From Chloroflexota bacterium (lineage in GTDB: Bacteria > Chloroflexota > Dehalococcoidia > Lucifugimonadales > SAR202-VII-2), in NCBI GenBank assembly GCA_003228115.1, contig QEVV01000001.1:596012-660011 (forward strand): 64,000 bases of DNA, given 5' to 3'. Below are positions 21,317 through 29,099 of this stretch, in pieces. The notes below the pieces were generated by a model that saw nothing but the letters and a program-made list of their open reading frames with translations, did no database searches and was not told the DNA's origin. The translations under genes and the position numbers were made by a program. Numbering within the stretch: position 1 is the stretch's first letter; each line of letters opens with the position of its first letter.

Positions 21317-22426
21317 ATGAAGGCGAGGTTCCCGTTTCTGCTCGTAGCCCTCTCAAGCCTGTTGGTAGCCGCGTTCACTACGGCGTGTGGGTCATCAGAG
21401 CCCACGCCCACGGCCACCCAGGCTTCCCCCCCGCAGCGAGTGCTTGTGATCCATTCCTATAGTGATCGCTTCACATGGACTCGTGACCAAAACACCGGCA
21501 TAACCGAGGGACTTAGTCGTGCGGGGTATGCAGCGGGTCAGCAGTACGAGTTGGAAACCTTCTTCATGGACACTCGGCTCACCTACACGAGCCCCGAGCA
21601 GATCAAGCAGCGGGCTGCCGAAGCCCTTGGCATGATTGAGGATCTTGGCCCGGACATTATATTCGTGACCGATGACAACGCCTTGCGTGATGTGGCCGTC
21701 GCGTACAACGAAGAGCACCCTGAAGCCGCGATTCCAACGGTGTTTTCCGGAATCAACGTGGACCCCAGCATCTACACCCCCATCCAGAGCCTGGGTCGAC
21801 CAAGAGAGCCTATAACCGGAGCGCTGGAACGGGTGCCTTACTTTGCGATCTTCGAACTTGGGAAGCGATTATTCCCAGCCGCTTCAAGAGTCGTGATCCT
21901 GGGAGACAACAGCGGCAGCTCACAATCCGTGGCCAACGCTTTCCAGCAGGACTACGCTGATTCGACGGTGAACGCGCCGCTAGAAGTCTTGGACTTCGTG
22001 CTCCTAGCGACCTTTGAAGAGTGGAAGAAGACGGTCCTCGATTACCAGGATGCAGCCGATATCATCGGGATATTGAACTATCACCAATTGACAGATGAGA
22101 ACGGCGCCATTGTGACCCCTCGGCAAGTTGTGGACTGGATGGTTGCGAACAATCAGCTACCGGAACTCGGCTTGGTGGCTGAGTGGGCAGAAGACGGCAT
22201 CCTCGTATCGGCCGGCAATTCCGGGTACAAGGCCGGAATCTACGCTGGCACGCTGGGGGGACGCATCCTCGGCGGCGAAGACCCCGGCGCCATACCGATA
22301 GCAGACCCGCAGGAAATAGACGCTGCCTACAATTTGGAGCGGGCCAAGACACTAGGGGTAACATTCCCCCCCGAAGAGCTAGCGGCGGCAGCGGCGGTAT
22401 ACGACACTCTGGGTGGCGGAAACTAG
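21317..22426 (+). CDS. ABC-transporter-type substrate-binding lipoprotein (ABC_sub_bind-like)
   Basis: A 369-residue exported protein. MKARFPFLLVALSSLLVAAF followed by TTACGSSEP is a lipoprotein signal with Cys at ~24. The mature part begins RVLVIHSYSDRFTWTRDQN and continues with PDIIFVTDDNALRDVAV, then IPTVFSGINVDP, the pattern of periplasmic-binding-fold proteins of the ABC_sub_bind/sensor-linked family. GGAGG sits 5 nt before ATG 21317. No permease or ATPase lies adjacent, so the transporter partner, or a sensor role, is unknown. Two tRNA genes follow on the opposite strand. Confidence 0.8.
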   Translation: MKARFPFLLVALSSLLVAAFTTACGSSEPTPTATQASPPQRVLVIHSYSDRFTWTRDQNTGITEGLSRAGYAAGQQYELETFFMDTRLTYTSPEQIKQRAAEALGMIEDLGPDIIFVTDDNALRDVAVAYNEEHPEAAIPTVFSGINVDPSIYTPIQSLGRPREPITGALERVPYFAIFELGKRLFPAASRVVILGDNSGSSQSVANAFQQDYADSTVNAPLEVLDFVLLATFEEWKKTVLDYQDAADIIGILNYHQLTDENGAIVTPRQVVDWMVANNQLPELGLVAEWAEDGILVSAGNSGYKAGIYAGTLGGRILGGEDPGAIPIADPQEIDAAYNLERAKTLGVTFPPEELAAAAAVYDTLGGGN

Positions 22427-22497
22427 AACGCCGTAGGTTTCGAGGGTACCGGGTTGTGGACCCGCAACAGTCATCCACGGCCCAGGTTAGGATTGTT

Positions 22498-22574
22498 TGG
22501 TAGCGCATACGGGGTTCGAACCCGTGATCTCCGCCTTGAGAGGGCGGTGTCCTTGTCCACTAGACGAATGCGCC
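22498..22574 (-). tRNA. tRNA-Glu (CTC)
   Basis: The minus strand reads GGCGCAT...ATGCGCT as a 7-bp acceptor stem (one G-U), a CCGCC/GGCGG anticodon stem with loop CUCUCAA giving anticodon CUC, and a T-arm CGGGTTCGAACCCG. Discriminator A is followed by an encoded CCA (22498-22500). It decodes GAG. Confidence 0.92.
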
Positions 22575-22579
22575 ACGTT

Positions 22580-22653
22580 TGGCTGGGGATCCTGGGTTCG
22601 AACCAGGGCTTGCAGAGTCAGAGTCTGCCGTCCTACCACTGGACCAATCCCCA
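22580..22653 (-). tRNA. tRNA-Gln (CTG)
   Basis: On the minus strand TGGGGAT pairs with ATCCCCA as acceptor stem. The anticodon stem GCAGA/TCTGC encloses CUCUGAC with anticodon CUG, and the T-arm is CTGGTTCGAACCAGG-like (CCTGGTTCGAACCCAGG). Discriminator G and an encoded CCA follow (22580-22582). It decodes CAG and lies 5 nt upstream of tRNA-Glu, so one transcript is likely. Confidence 0.92.
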
Positions 22654-22703
22654 ACGCTGATTTCAATTGTAGCAAGCCTGGGCGTCCCTGGGAAGAACAG
22701 CCC

Positions 22704-23606
22704 CTAGCTATCAAGCTCCTGACCCTCGTCTTCAGCCCCAGCATCCTCGGCGTCTTCCGCCAGTTCTTCAGGCGGGAGTCTGCTGGGCTTTGGGCTGCAT
22801 TTCCGAGCCACCGTCATAAAGCCGGTGTGGGCAACCATTCGGTGGTCGGGACGGACGCTGCGGTAGTCGACGTGCCAAGTCCGCTGCAGCACCTCAAAGG
22901 TTTTCATCTGGTCGAACCAAGGATGATCAAGCAGGGCCTCGCCGAGCCTGTGCACTTGAATTGTCGTCGGCACAAAGCAGAGCAAGATTCCACCCGGCAA
23001 TAGCGCTTCAGCCGCCGACGACACGAGCGTCCACGGCTCGGGCAGGTCGAGGACTATACGGTCCAACTCGGTCTCTTCGATGCCCTCGTAGGCATCCTTC
23101 AACCGCACCACATGCTGGGGCGTGTTCGGCATGACGGCCCTGATGCTACGAAGCGCCCGGTTGACCACGTCCTGACGCGCTTCATAAGAAATCAACTGCC
23201 CCTTCTCTCCGATCGCACGGAGGAGGGTCAAGGACAGAGCACCCGATCCCATGCCTGCTTCCAGAATCCGAGCTCCCGGGAACGGGTCGGCCTCCATGAG
23301 AATATGTCCCAGGTCCTTGGGGTAGATGATCTGCGTTATCCGCGGAAGATCCACAATGTATTCAGCTAGCGTGGGCCGCAGAACCAGAAACATGCGTCCG
23401 TTGCCTGAGGCCACTCGAACGCCCTCAGGTTGGCCTATGATGTCGTCATGCGGAACTGCCCCCCGATGAGTATGCAGTGTGCTGCCAGCAGCGAGGGTTA
23501 CGACGTAGCGTTTGCCCTTATCATCGGTGGCAACAGCGATGCCCCCGTCTTCGAAAGGGGCCCCGGTTCGGGGGCGGCTTGATGTTTCGTTTATAAGCAT
23601 GGCCAT
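22704..23606 (-). CDS. trmI: tRNA (adenine-N1-)-methyltransferase TrmI (m1A58)
   Basis: SAM-dependent enzyme that methylates A58 in the tRNA T-loop. The 300-residue protein has the N-terminal beta barrel and hinge IIYPKDLGHILMEADPFPG, then a Rossmann domain with motif I ARILEAGMGSGALSL and the catalytic-loop LDLPEPW, followed by ALLPGGILLCFVPTTIQ. These are characteristic of TrmI/Trm61. The C-terminal tail is acidic and probably disordered. It lies on the same strand and directly upstream of the two tRNA genes (~50 nt), a functionally fitting neighbourhood. No strong RBS is visible at ATG 23606. Confidence 0.93.
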   Translation of the reverse strand: MAMLINETSSRPRTGAPFEDGGIAVATDDKGKRYVVTLAAGSTLHTHRGAVPHDDIIGQPEGVRVASGNGRMFLVLRPTLAEYIVDLPRITQIIYPKDLGHILMEADPFPGARILEAGMGSGALSLTLLRAIGEKGQLISYEARQDVVNRALRSIRAVMPNTPQHVVRLKDAYEGIEETELDRIVLDLPEPWTLVSSAAEALLPGGILLCFVPTTIQVHRLGEALLDHPWFDQMKTFEVLQRTWHVDYRSVRPDHRMVAHTGFMTVARKCSPKPSRLPPEELAEDAEDAGAEDEGQELDS

Positions 23607-23717
23607 TCATTGTACGGGCGGTCGGGGCTGCCGCCAAGCGTAGTACCCTGCGGCAACCGACCGAGAGATCTTATACTTGCGATCAAGAATACCCAGTACC
23701 CGCGACAGAGGTGAGCC

Positions 23718-24176
23718 ATGTCAGTGAAGGAAAGCCTGAAGGAATTGGGCATCAACATTCCTGAGGTGACCCCACCGATAGCCAACTACCTCCCAACCGT
23801 CCGAACGGGCAATCTTGTTTTCGTAGCAGGCACGCTGCCGCGGCGCGAGGACGGGAGCTTGATCACAGGGAAGCTGGGGCAGGATCTGACTGTTGACCAA
23901 GGGTACGAAGCGGCGCGGGTGGCAGCCGTCAACGTTCTAGCCTCGCTTCAGGCTGCGATCGGCGACCTTGAGAAGGTAAAGCAGGTGGTGCGGCTCTTCT
24001 GTCTCATTAACTGTAGAACAGGTTTTACCCAGCACCCGCAGATAGCCAACGGGGCGTCAGACCTCTTCGTGGCGGTATTCGGGGACCGGGGCCGTCACGT
24101 TCGAGCAGCCGTGGGAACGAACAGCCTGCCCAACAACGTAGCGGTGGAGATAGAGGCCGTCGTTGAGGTCGAATAG
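23718..24176 (+). CDS. RidA/YjgF family protein (YjgH-like)
   Basis: A 152-residue trimeric-barrel family member. RidA proteins hydrolyse reactive enamine/imine intermediates; this subgroup (with the longer PxxxLxxLGxxxPEVTPPIANY N-terminus) is less well defined. Visible motifs are TGNLVFVAGTLPRREDG, LASLQAAIGDLEKVKQVVRL and RAAVGTNSLPNNVAVEIEAV. The Arg of 'RAAVG' is the carboxylate-binding Arg of active RidA proteins, and the Glu in VEIEAV aligns with the usual C-terminal Glu. GAGGTGAGCC precedes ATG 23718. It is followed by a symmetrical terminator shared with the convergent peroxiredoxin gene. Confidence 0.88.
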   Translation: MSVKESLKELGINIPEVTPPIANYLPTVRTGNLVFVAGTLPRREDGSLITGKLGQDLTVDQGYEAARVAAVNVLASLQAAIGDLEKVKQVVRLFCLINCRTGFTQHPQIANGASDLFVAVFGDRGRHVRAAVGTNSLPNNVAVEIEAVVEVE

Positions 24177-24195
24177 CTAGTACGCCTCCCAATTA

Positions 24196-24231
24196 AAAAC
24201 TGGCGGCATCAGTAGTGATGCCGCCAGTTTT
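24196..24231. terminator. Bidirectional rho-independent terminator
   Basis: A 16-bp perfect stem AAAACTGGCGGCATCA / TGATGCCGCCAGTTTT with a GTAG loop lies between the convergent RidA and peroxiredoxin genes. The outer A/T pairs provide a T-run in both directions (TTTTCTTT on plus, TTTTAATT on minus). Confidence 0.92.
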
Positions 24232-24259
24232 CTTTCCTTCACAAATCAGGCCCGCGTAT

Positions 24260-24718
24260 CTACAGAGCCTTCACTTCCTCAAGGATCTCCGCGGGCTCCG
24301 GAAGCATCCCGGGTCCGTAGAAGTGGACCTGCCGCACAATTCCTTCCTTGTCAACGATAACAACAGACCTCTTTGGAACACCGTTCTCATCGTTGTAGAC
24401 GCCATAGGCCTTGGTAACAGCACCCTTTGGCTCAAAGTCCGAAAGCACTGGATAAGGAATCTTCCCAAGCGACATGGCGAAGGCTTCCTGAACGGGAGCG
24501 CTGTCCACACTGATGCCCAGTACCTGGGCACCTGCCTCCTCGAACTGGGCGTTGGCACGCCTGAACGAGGAGACTTGGTGTGTTCAACCGCCGGTAAACG
24601 ACAAGACGTGCCAGGAAAGAACGACGACCTTGTCGCCCTTGAACTGGCTCAGGCTAACCTCTGTGCCCTGATGAGACTTCAGCGTGAAGTCCGGGGCCGA
24701 TTGTCCTACTTCCACCAT
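24260..24718 (-). CDS. Peroxiredoxin with in-frame UGA at the peroxidatic position (probable selenoprotein)
   Basis: Read through one TGA codon (24584-24586), this frame gives 152 residues of a Prx/AhpE-BCP-type peroxidase: VGQSAPDFTLKSHQG, then VVVLSWHVLSFTGG-U-THQVSSF, with U at residue 45 exactly where the catalytic Cys of the 'FTGxCT' motif belongs, followed by LGISVDSAPVQEAFA and FEPKGAVTKAYGVY and GVPKRSVVIVDKEG. Family conservation continues on both sides of the TGA in the same frame, with no frameshift. AGGAGG is 6 nt before ATG 24718. No Cys remains in the protein, so a 1-Sec mechanism using an external thiol is implied. A SECIS-like hairpin begins 11 nt after the UGA. The alternative is a nonsense mutation or a sequencing error; sel genes are not in this window. 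Confidence 0.85.
24536..24572 (-). promoter_or_regulatory. Candidate bacterial SECIS element
   Basis: On the mRNA (minus strand) CUCCUCG (24572-24566) pairs with CGAGGAG (24542-24536). Inside, GGCGU (24561-24557) pairs with ACGCC (24552-24548) around a GCCA loop. The apical loop lies 27 nt after the UGA and has G in its first position, agreeing with the published bacterial SECIS rule of a G in the first two loop bases at ~16-37 nt. Confidence 0.65.
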
Positions 24719-24971
24719 AACGTTCCTCCTGTTTGACTGGGTGGTGAGGATTACACCTTTGCTGGCGACAGTATATACGTACCAGAGCGGGCCTGTATTG
24801 GGCCTGACCATCCTTTCGCAGGTTGCATGGCGTGGCTAAATAATAGCCAAATCCTTCCGTCTCCAAAGAGATCTCCGGTCCATTTGACGCTGCATCACCG
24901 CGTGCCTACAATCGTGCCAACCCACGAGGGTGCATTACCTAAATCCCCAGCCCTACAAGAGAGGAACGGCA

Positions 24972-25718
24972 ATGGGTCAACTAGACGGCAAACGGGCCAT
25001 TGTAACCGGAGGAGCGTCAGGATTCGGCAAGGTCATATCGCAAGCCCTCGCCCGAGAAGGAGCGTCGGTGGCAGTTTGGGACGTCCGGAAGGAAGGCGCC
25101 GAAGGCACCGCTAAGACGGTTGAGGCCGCCGGCGGCAAAGCGACCGGCGTTGCCGTTGATGTATCCGACTCCGCATCCGTACAGATGGCCATGGCTCAAT
25201 CAGTCGAAGCACTTGGGGGCGTCGACATCATGGTCAACTGTGCCGGCGTTATGTACAGAACGCCGATCATTGAAATGCCGGTGGAGGAATGGACGCAGGT
25301 TATCAGCATCAACCTGACAGGCATGTTCCTCTGTTGCCAGGCCGTCAGCCGCCAGATGATCGAACAAGGGACCGGCGGGAAAATCGTCAACTTTGCGTCG
25401 GGACGGGGTGTTACCGGCTCGGTAAACAGCGCCCACTACGCAGCCTCCAAAGGCGGAGTACTGGCCTTTACTACGACCTTGGGCATGGAGGTGGCGCCGC
25501 ACGGCATCAACGCCAATTCCATTTGCCCTGGAGCCACCGATACTCCGATGATGCGGGGCGGCCTGACTGAAGAGCAGGTTCAGTCCCGCATGAGTTCCGA
25601 TGTCCCCTACAACAAGCGCATCGGTAAACCAGAGGACATCATCGGCCCGATCTTGTTTCTCGTCTCAGAGAGCAGCAAGGACATGTACGGTCAAACCTTG
25701 TTTATCAAAACGCCGTAG
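24972..25718 (+). CDS. SDR family oxidoreductase (first of a tandem pair)
   Basis: A 248-residue classical SDR. VTGGASGFGKVISQALA binds the dinucleotide; the Asp in VWDVRKEG after strand 2 suggests NAD(H). NCAGVMY is the structural NAG motif, and the catalytic Tyr-Lys is in AHYAASKGG, preceded by FASGRG carrying the Ser. The C-terminal MYGQTLFIKTP closes the fold. Start ATG 24972 has GAGAGGAACGGC upstream. A paralogue follows after 11 nt. The two share most motifs and may form a heteromer or act in successive steps; the substrate is not identifiable. It is divergent from the peroxiredoxin gene. Confidence 0.88.
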   Translation: MGQLDGKRAIVTGGASGFGKVISQALAREGASVAVWDVRKEGAEGTAKTVEAAGGKATGVAVDVSDSASVQMAMAQSVEALGGVDIMVNCAGVMYRTPIIEMPVEEWTQVISINLTGMFLCCQAVSRQMIEQGTGGKIVNFASGRGVTGSVNSAHYAASKGGVLAFTTTLGMEVAPHGINANSICPGATDTPMMRGGLTEEQVQSRMSSDVPYNKRIGKPEDIIGPILFLVSESSKDMYGQTLFIKTP

Positions 25719-25729
25719 CTGGGGGAAGT

Positions 25730-26470
25730 ATGGGACTGCTTGACGGAAAGAAAGGGATAGTCACTGGCGGTGGTTCCGGTCTCGGGCGCGCCAACTCCCT
25801 GGGCCTCGCTGCAGAGGGGGCTGAGATTGCCGTCGCTGATCTTCGGCTGGAAACGGCTCAGAAAACCGCCAGCGACATTGTAGCGGCGGGCGGCAAGGCC
25901 GTAGCCATCCAGGTAGACGTATCCAAGGGCGACGAAGTGCAGACGCTGGTGGACAAAGCGGCTGAGTCCTTGGGCCGCATCGACCTATTGGTGAACTGCG
26001 CCGGCATCCTGCCCAAGACCCCCCTCATCGACATGTCGGAGGAAGAGTGGCGGCGGGTCATGGACATCAACATGACAAGCATGTTCTTTACCTGCCGTGC
26101 CGTAGCCCGTCAGATAATCGCTCAGGGAAGCGGCGGCAAGATGGTCAACTTTGCCTCAGGCCGCGGGGTTAGCGGCATGGAGAACGCCTCCCATTATTCG
26201 GCATCGAAGGGAGCCATCATTGCCTTCACTGCCGCAATCGGAATGGAGCTAGGGCATCACGGTATCAACGTCAACGCCGTCTGCCCCGGGGCGGCAGACA
26301 CGCCCATGATGCGTTCAGCCACCGATGACGCTAGCGTAGAATTCCTCAGCAACGCACCCTATAACCGCCGCCTTGTCAAACCTGAGGACATCGTAGGGTC
26401 AGTCCTCTTTCTCCTCACCGACCTCAGCAAGGAGTACTACGGCCAGACGTTGTTCATGAAAGCAACTTAG
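25730..26470 (+). CDS. SDR family oxidoreductase (second of a tandem pair)
   Basis: A 246-residue classical SDR closely similar to its upstream neighbour: VTGGGSGLGRANSLGLA, VADLRLE (Asp for NAD specificity), NCAGILPKTPL, FASGRGVSGMEN and HYSASKGAI with the catalytic Tyr/Lys, ending YYGQTLFMKAT. Intact catalytic residues in both copies argue against one being a decayed duplicate. GGGGGAAG is placed 2-3 nt before ATG 25730, and the 11-nt gap to the upstream stop implies one operon. Confidence 0.88.
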   Translation: MGLLDGKKGIVTGGGSGLGRANSLGLAAEGAEIAVADLRLETAQKTASDIVAAGGKAVAIQVDVSKGDEVQTLVDKAAESLGRIDLLVNCAGILPKTPLIDMSEEEWRRVMDINMTSMFFTCRAVARQIIAQGSGGKMVNFASGRGVSGMENASHYSASKGAIIAFTAAIGMELGHHGINVNAVCPGAADTPMMRSATDDASVEFLSNAPYNRRLVKPEDIVGSVLFLLTDLSKEYYGQTLFMKAT

Positions 26471-26629
26471 TGCTCTTCCCCCTACCCGGCTCCGCTGAAG
26501 TCTCACTCCGTGGCCAGAACGCAGTATCATCACCTTAGCCGGATGGCTCTGTCCCAGGCACTGGGCCGCGGGCCGGTTAATATCGCACTTGTCTATGAAC
26601 GTCTCTCAAGTCCCAGGCTCACTACAGGA

Positions 26630-28519
26630 ATGATCGCCATTTTACTGCCCCGCTGGCTGGCCCTTGGTCCCCTATTCTTAGTCCTTTTCTGGGGCGCAGG
26701 CTGTTACTCCACCGCGGATGACCTCACGGTGTCGAGATCCCAAATCGACGCTCCCGAGGGCAACTACACCAGCGTGGCCTGGCCTTCTGAAGACTCCATC
26801 ATCGCGGCGTTCGAACCCGTTGCCCTCCTCGATGAGGATCTATTTGGGCTCGACCTTTGGCGGATAGCGCTGGACAGTACCATCTCCGAGCGCTTGGACC
26901 TACCGGAGCCAAACTTCACCTATTGCCATTCGGTCAGGTTCCATGACCCCGCGGCCCTTGCAGACGGGCGCTTTGCCTTTGTTCGGGAGTGCGAACAAGA
27001 TCGCGGCTTCGTCAGCGAATTGCTGGTCAGCACTCCAGGTAGTAGCGCAGTTTCTCCGCTGTTCCCTCTGGACCCGCTCTCTTTCAAATTCGCCGGTTAT
27101 TCGCTTACCCCGGATGGCTCCAAGGCCCTGACTAGCATTCAAGAGGGAATGGGGGATGACCTCACACTGGTCTCCGGCACAGAATCCCGGCGCATCTACG
27201 GAGAGTTCGAGCGCGCCAACAATCCGGCCTGGTCTCCTGGCGGGGACGCCTTTGTTTTCTTCGGCAACGAAGCGATCTACGGGGATCCCAGCCGCAGATG
27301 GCAAGAACTGTCCTATCACTTCTGGCTCGTAGACACGGGATGCGAAGTTGCCGGCTCAGAGTGCTCCTCGGAGCCAGTTCTCATGCTTCAGAATTTCTAC
27401 CCAGGAGGGAGGCCCCAATGGTCTCCAGACGGACGCTGGGTCGCTTATAGCGGCACCAACTGGATCGAGGACCCAGGCCTCTTCCTAAGGAACATGGAGA
27501 ACGGTGGGATTTCACGCATCGCTACGGGTGAGTACAGGGACATTGCCTGGGCGCCGGATGGGCAACGCCTCGTGGCCATCCTTGAAAAACCGAACCTCAA
27601 AGATAACCGGTTCCTGGCCCGTAGCTCCCTTGAAGTCTTCGACCTGACCGGGGCCGCCCCGCTCCCCAATGGGACGAAGCTCCCGAGCGGCAGTATTCAA
27701 GAACAGGAATTGCCTTCACTCACACTTAGCAACGTGAACGCTGAAAATATATCGCCGGTTGAACTGGAAGGTGTAGTCATAGCAGGGTCGGCGATTGAGG
27801 TGACATTCACGATCCGCAACGACGGTCCCGGCGACTATCCCGGGGGTTCGAACCAAGAAGTCCCTCTGGCCGTCATTTGGACCGCCAACGGATCGAACCC
27901 ACAGAGCACTATTTTGCCATCCACCACCATCGAAGCTAGCCACCAGCTTGTGGTCAAAGACACGATATATCTGCCACCCGAAAGCCCTTTCCATGTGGAG
28001 GCATGGCTCAAACCCCTCTTACCGACTCCTCTGGCGGGCAAACTGTCTTCGTCGGTCGTCTCCCAGGATTTCGACGATCTGCAGTCCGCTGACATCGGCC
28101 AAGGCGAGGCAGCGCTGCTGCTCCACCCCGTCTCGGCCGACTGGACGTTGCTGGTCCAGGTATTGAACGTGGGGAATGCAGCATCATTCGGGGGCGTGGA
28201 TATCAGCGTCCCCGTCAGAGACCTCGAGGCCGCCGTTACTCTGAGCTTCCAAAAGAGCACCCTGGAAGCACTTCTACCGGGTGCCTGCCAATGGGTCATC
28301 ATTCCGGGTGGGCAGCTTCAAGCAGGCGAACCGCTCTTGGAGCGATCCATCGGTTTCCGTATCGATATGAGAAACCCTGATGGCGTAGCGGGGTTAAGCC
28401 CGATGGACCCGAACCGGTGGAACAACCTCGTGGCTATGGTAGTACCACCGATGACCACAACAACCCCAGCGACAGAGGTGGCCCGCCAGATCGACCCCGA
28501 TTGCGGAGGCCTACCCTAG
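26630..28519 (+). CDS. Lipoprotein with TolB-like beta-propeller and CARDB-like domain
   Basis: About 629 residues. Starting at ATG 26630 gives a signal peptide MIAILLPRWLALGPLFLVLF ending in a WGAGC lipobox (Cys ~25). The frame is open from GTG 26510, but the extra residues precede an otherwise normal signal. The N-terminal half has PD40/TolB-like blades such as PAWSPGGDAFVFFG, PQWSPDGRWVAYSG and IAWAPDGQRLVAI. The C-terminal part (from ~residue 360) begins VIAGSAIEVTFTIRNDGPGD, a CARDB/Ig-like adhesion domain. Probably a cell-surface protein; role unknown. It lies 160 nt after the SDR pair, and its RBS is weak. Confidence 0.75.
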   Translation: MIAILLPRWLALGPLFLVLFWGAGCYSTADDLTVSRSQIDAPEGNYTSVAWPSEDSIIAAFEPVALLDEDLFGLDLWRIALDSTISERLDLPEPNFTYCHSVRFHDPAALADGRFAFVRECEQDRGFVSELLVSTPGSSAVSPLFPLDPLSFKFAGYSLTPDGSKALTSIQEGMGDDLTLVSGTESRRIYGEFERANNPAWSPGGDAFVFFGNEAIYGDPSRRWQELSYHFWLVDTGCEVAGSECSSEPVLMLQNFYPGGRPQWSPDGRWVAYSGTNWIEDPGLFLRNMENGGISRIATGEYRDIAWAPDGQRLVAILEKPNLKDNRFLARSSLEVFDLTGAAPLPNGTKLPSGSIQEQELPSLTLSNVNAENISPVELEGVVIAGSAIEVTFTIRNDGPGDYPGGSNQEVPLAVIWTANGSNPQSTILPSTTIEASHQLVVKDTIYLPPESPFHVEAWLKPLLPTPLAGKLSSSVVSQDFDDLQSADIGQGEAALLLHPVSADWTLLVQVLNVGNAASFGGVDISVPVRDLEAAVTLSFQKSTLEALLPGACQWVIIPGGQLQAGEPLLERSIGFRIDMRNPDGVAGLSPMDPNRWNNLVAMVVPPMTTTTPATEVARQIDPDCGGLP

Positions 28520-28588
28520 CGTCTCCGTCCGAGTGGCAGCGCCCAGAGGAGTCGTGATACCCCAAAGTTCTGCCACTTCGAAAATTTG

Positions 28589-28891
28589 TTAGGGTGAAAA
28601 TTTACGACCAATCAATGTGCCCAGTGGCTGGAGTGGTTGGAGAGGAATCAGGTCGACGTCCATCAATCCAGCAACTACCAGCGGCAGTTCGTCCATGACG
28701 CGGCGCGCCTCGTCTTCATCCGCGCTTTCCAGCATAAAAACCACCCCGGGACGGTTCGCCTGAAACCAAAAGTTGCGAATTTTCCCGTCCAGGTAGGCTT
28801 CCAGCGTGTGTTTGACTTCGTCAGCCCCATGCGGGCCGATTTTATCGGGCGTTACCCCTTCTTTTAGTTTACTTATGGCTAGGATTTGCAT
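28589..28891 (-). CDS. Small dimeric alpha/beta-barrel (muconolactone-isomerase/YCII-like) protein
   Basis: A 100-residue ferredoxin-fold protein. The start ATG 28891 is directly behind a purine-rich GGGGGGGA. MQILAISKLKEGV, then VKHTLEAYLDGKIRNFWFQ and PGVVFMLESADEDEARRVMDELPLV, read as the beta-alpha-beta pattern of muconolactone isomerase and YCII-like proteins. A GVVFMLE strand followed by an 'EARRVMDELPL' helix is typical. Such proteins act as small isomerases or accessory barrels in aromatic degradation, which suits the two upstream Rieske oxygenases on the same strand. A 14-bp palindrome lies in its upstream region. Confidence 0.7.
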   Translation of the reverse strand: MQILAISKLKEGVTPDKIGPHGADEVKHTLEAYLDGKIRNFWFQANRPGVVFMLESADEDEARRVMDELPLVVAGLMDVDLIPLQPLQPLGTLIGRKFSP

Positions 28892-29013
28892 TTCCCCCCC
28901 TTCGTTGTTTGTGTTTAAGTCCTTGATCAAGCATGATTTGATCTTCCCTTTGCTATATTCCGTATAAACACGTCCTAAAACTTTCTCTAAGATATCGGAG
29001 CTATTGTCAAATC

Positions 29014-29027
29014 TGGTGTATACACCA
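29014..29027. promoter_or_regulatory. Candidate operator: 14-bp perfect palindrome
   Basis: TGGTGTATACACCA is a perfect palindrome in an unusually AT-rich 200-bp gap, ~120 nt upstream of the small barrel gene and ~70 nt downstream of the first Rieske gene. The central GTATAC resembles operators of GntR-family (FCD) regulators. No GntR gene is present in this window. Confidence 0.4.
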
Positions 29028-29099
29028 CTTTCAATTATAACTCTGGATTAACCGGTCCAGCCAATGTGGGCAGCACCCAATGCATAAATGGACGAGCCC

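Noticed and set aside
22498..22653. tRNA pair as an integration (att) site
   Set aside because: No integrase, direct repeat of a tRNA 3' end or foreign-looking DNA was seen on either side.
24260..24811. Two separate small ORFs or a frameshifted pseudogene instead of a selenoprotein
   Set aside because: Both parts are in one frame separated only by the TGA, at the catalytic residue, with a hairpin after it. No frameshift is needed, and independent translation of the second half (start ~24508) lacks an RBS.
28529..28580. Terminator between the CARDB lipoprotein and the small barrel gene
   Set aside because: AGTGGCAG...CTGCCACT gives an 8-bp stem, but the loop is ~24 nt and no T-run follows in either direction; evidence is too weak to list.
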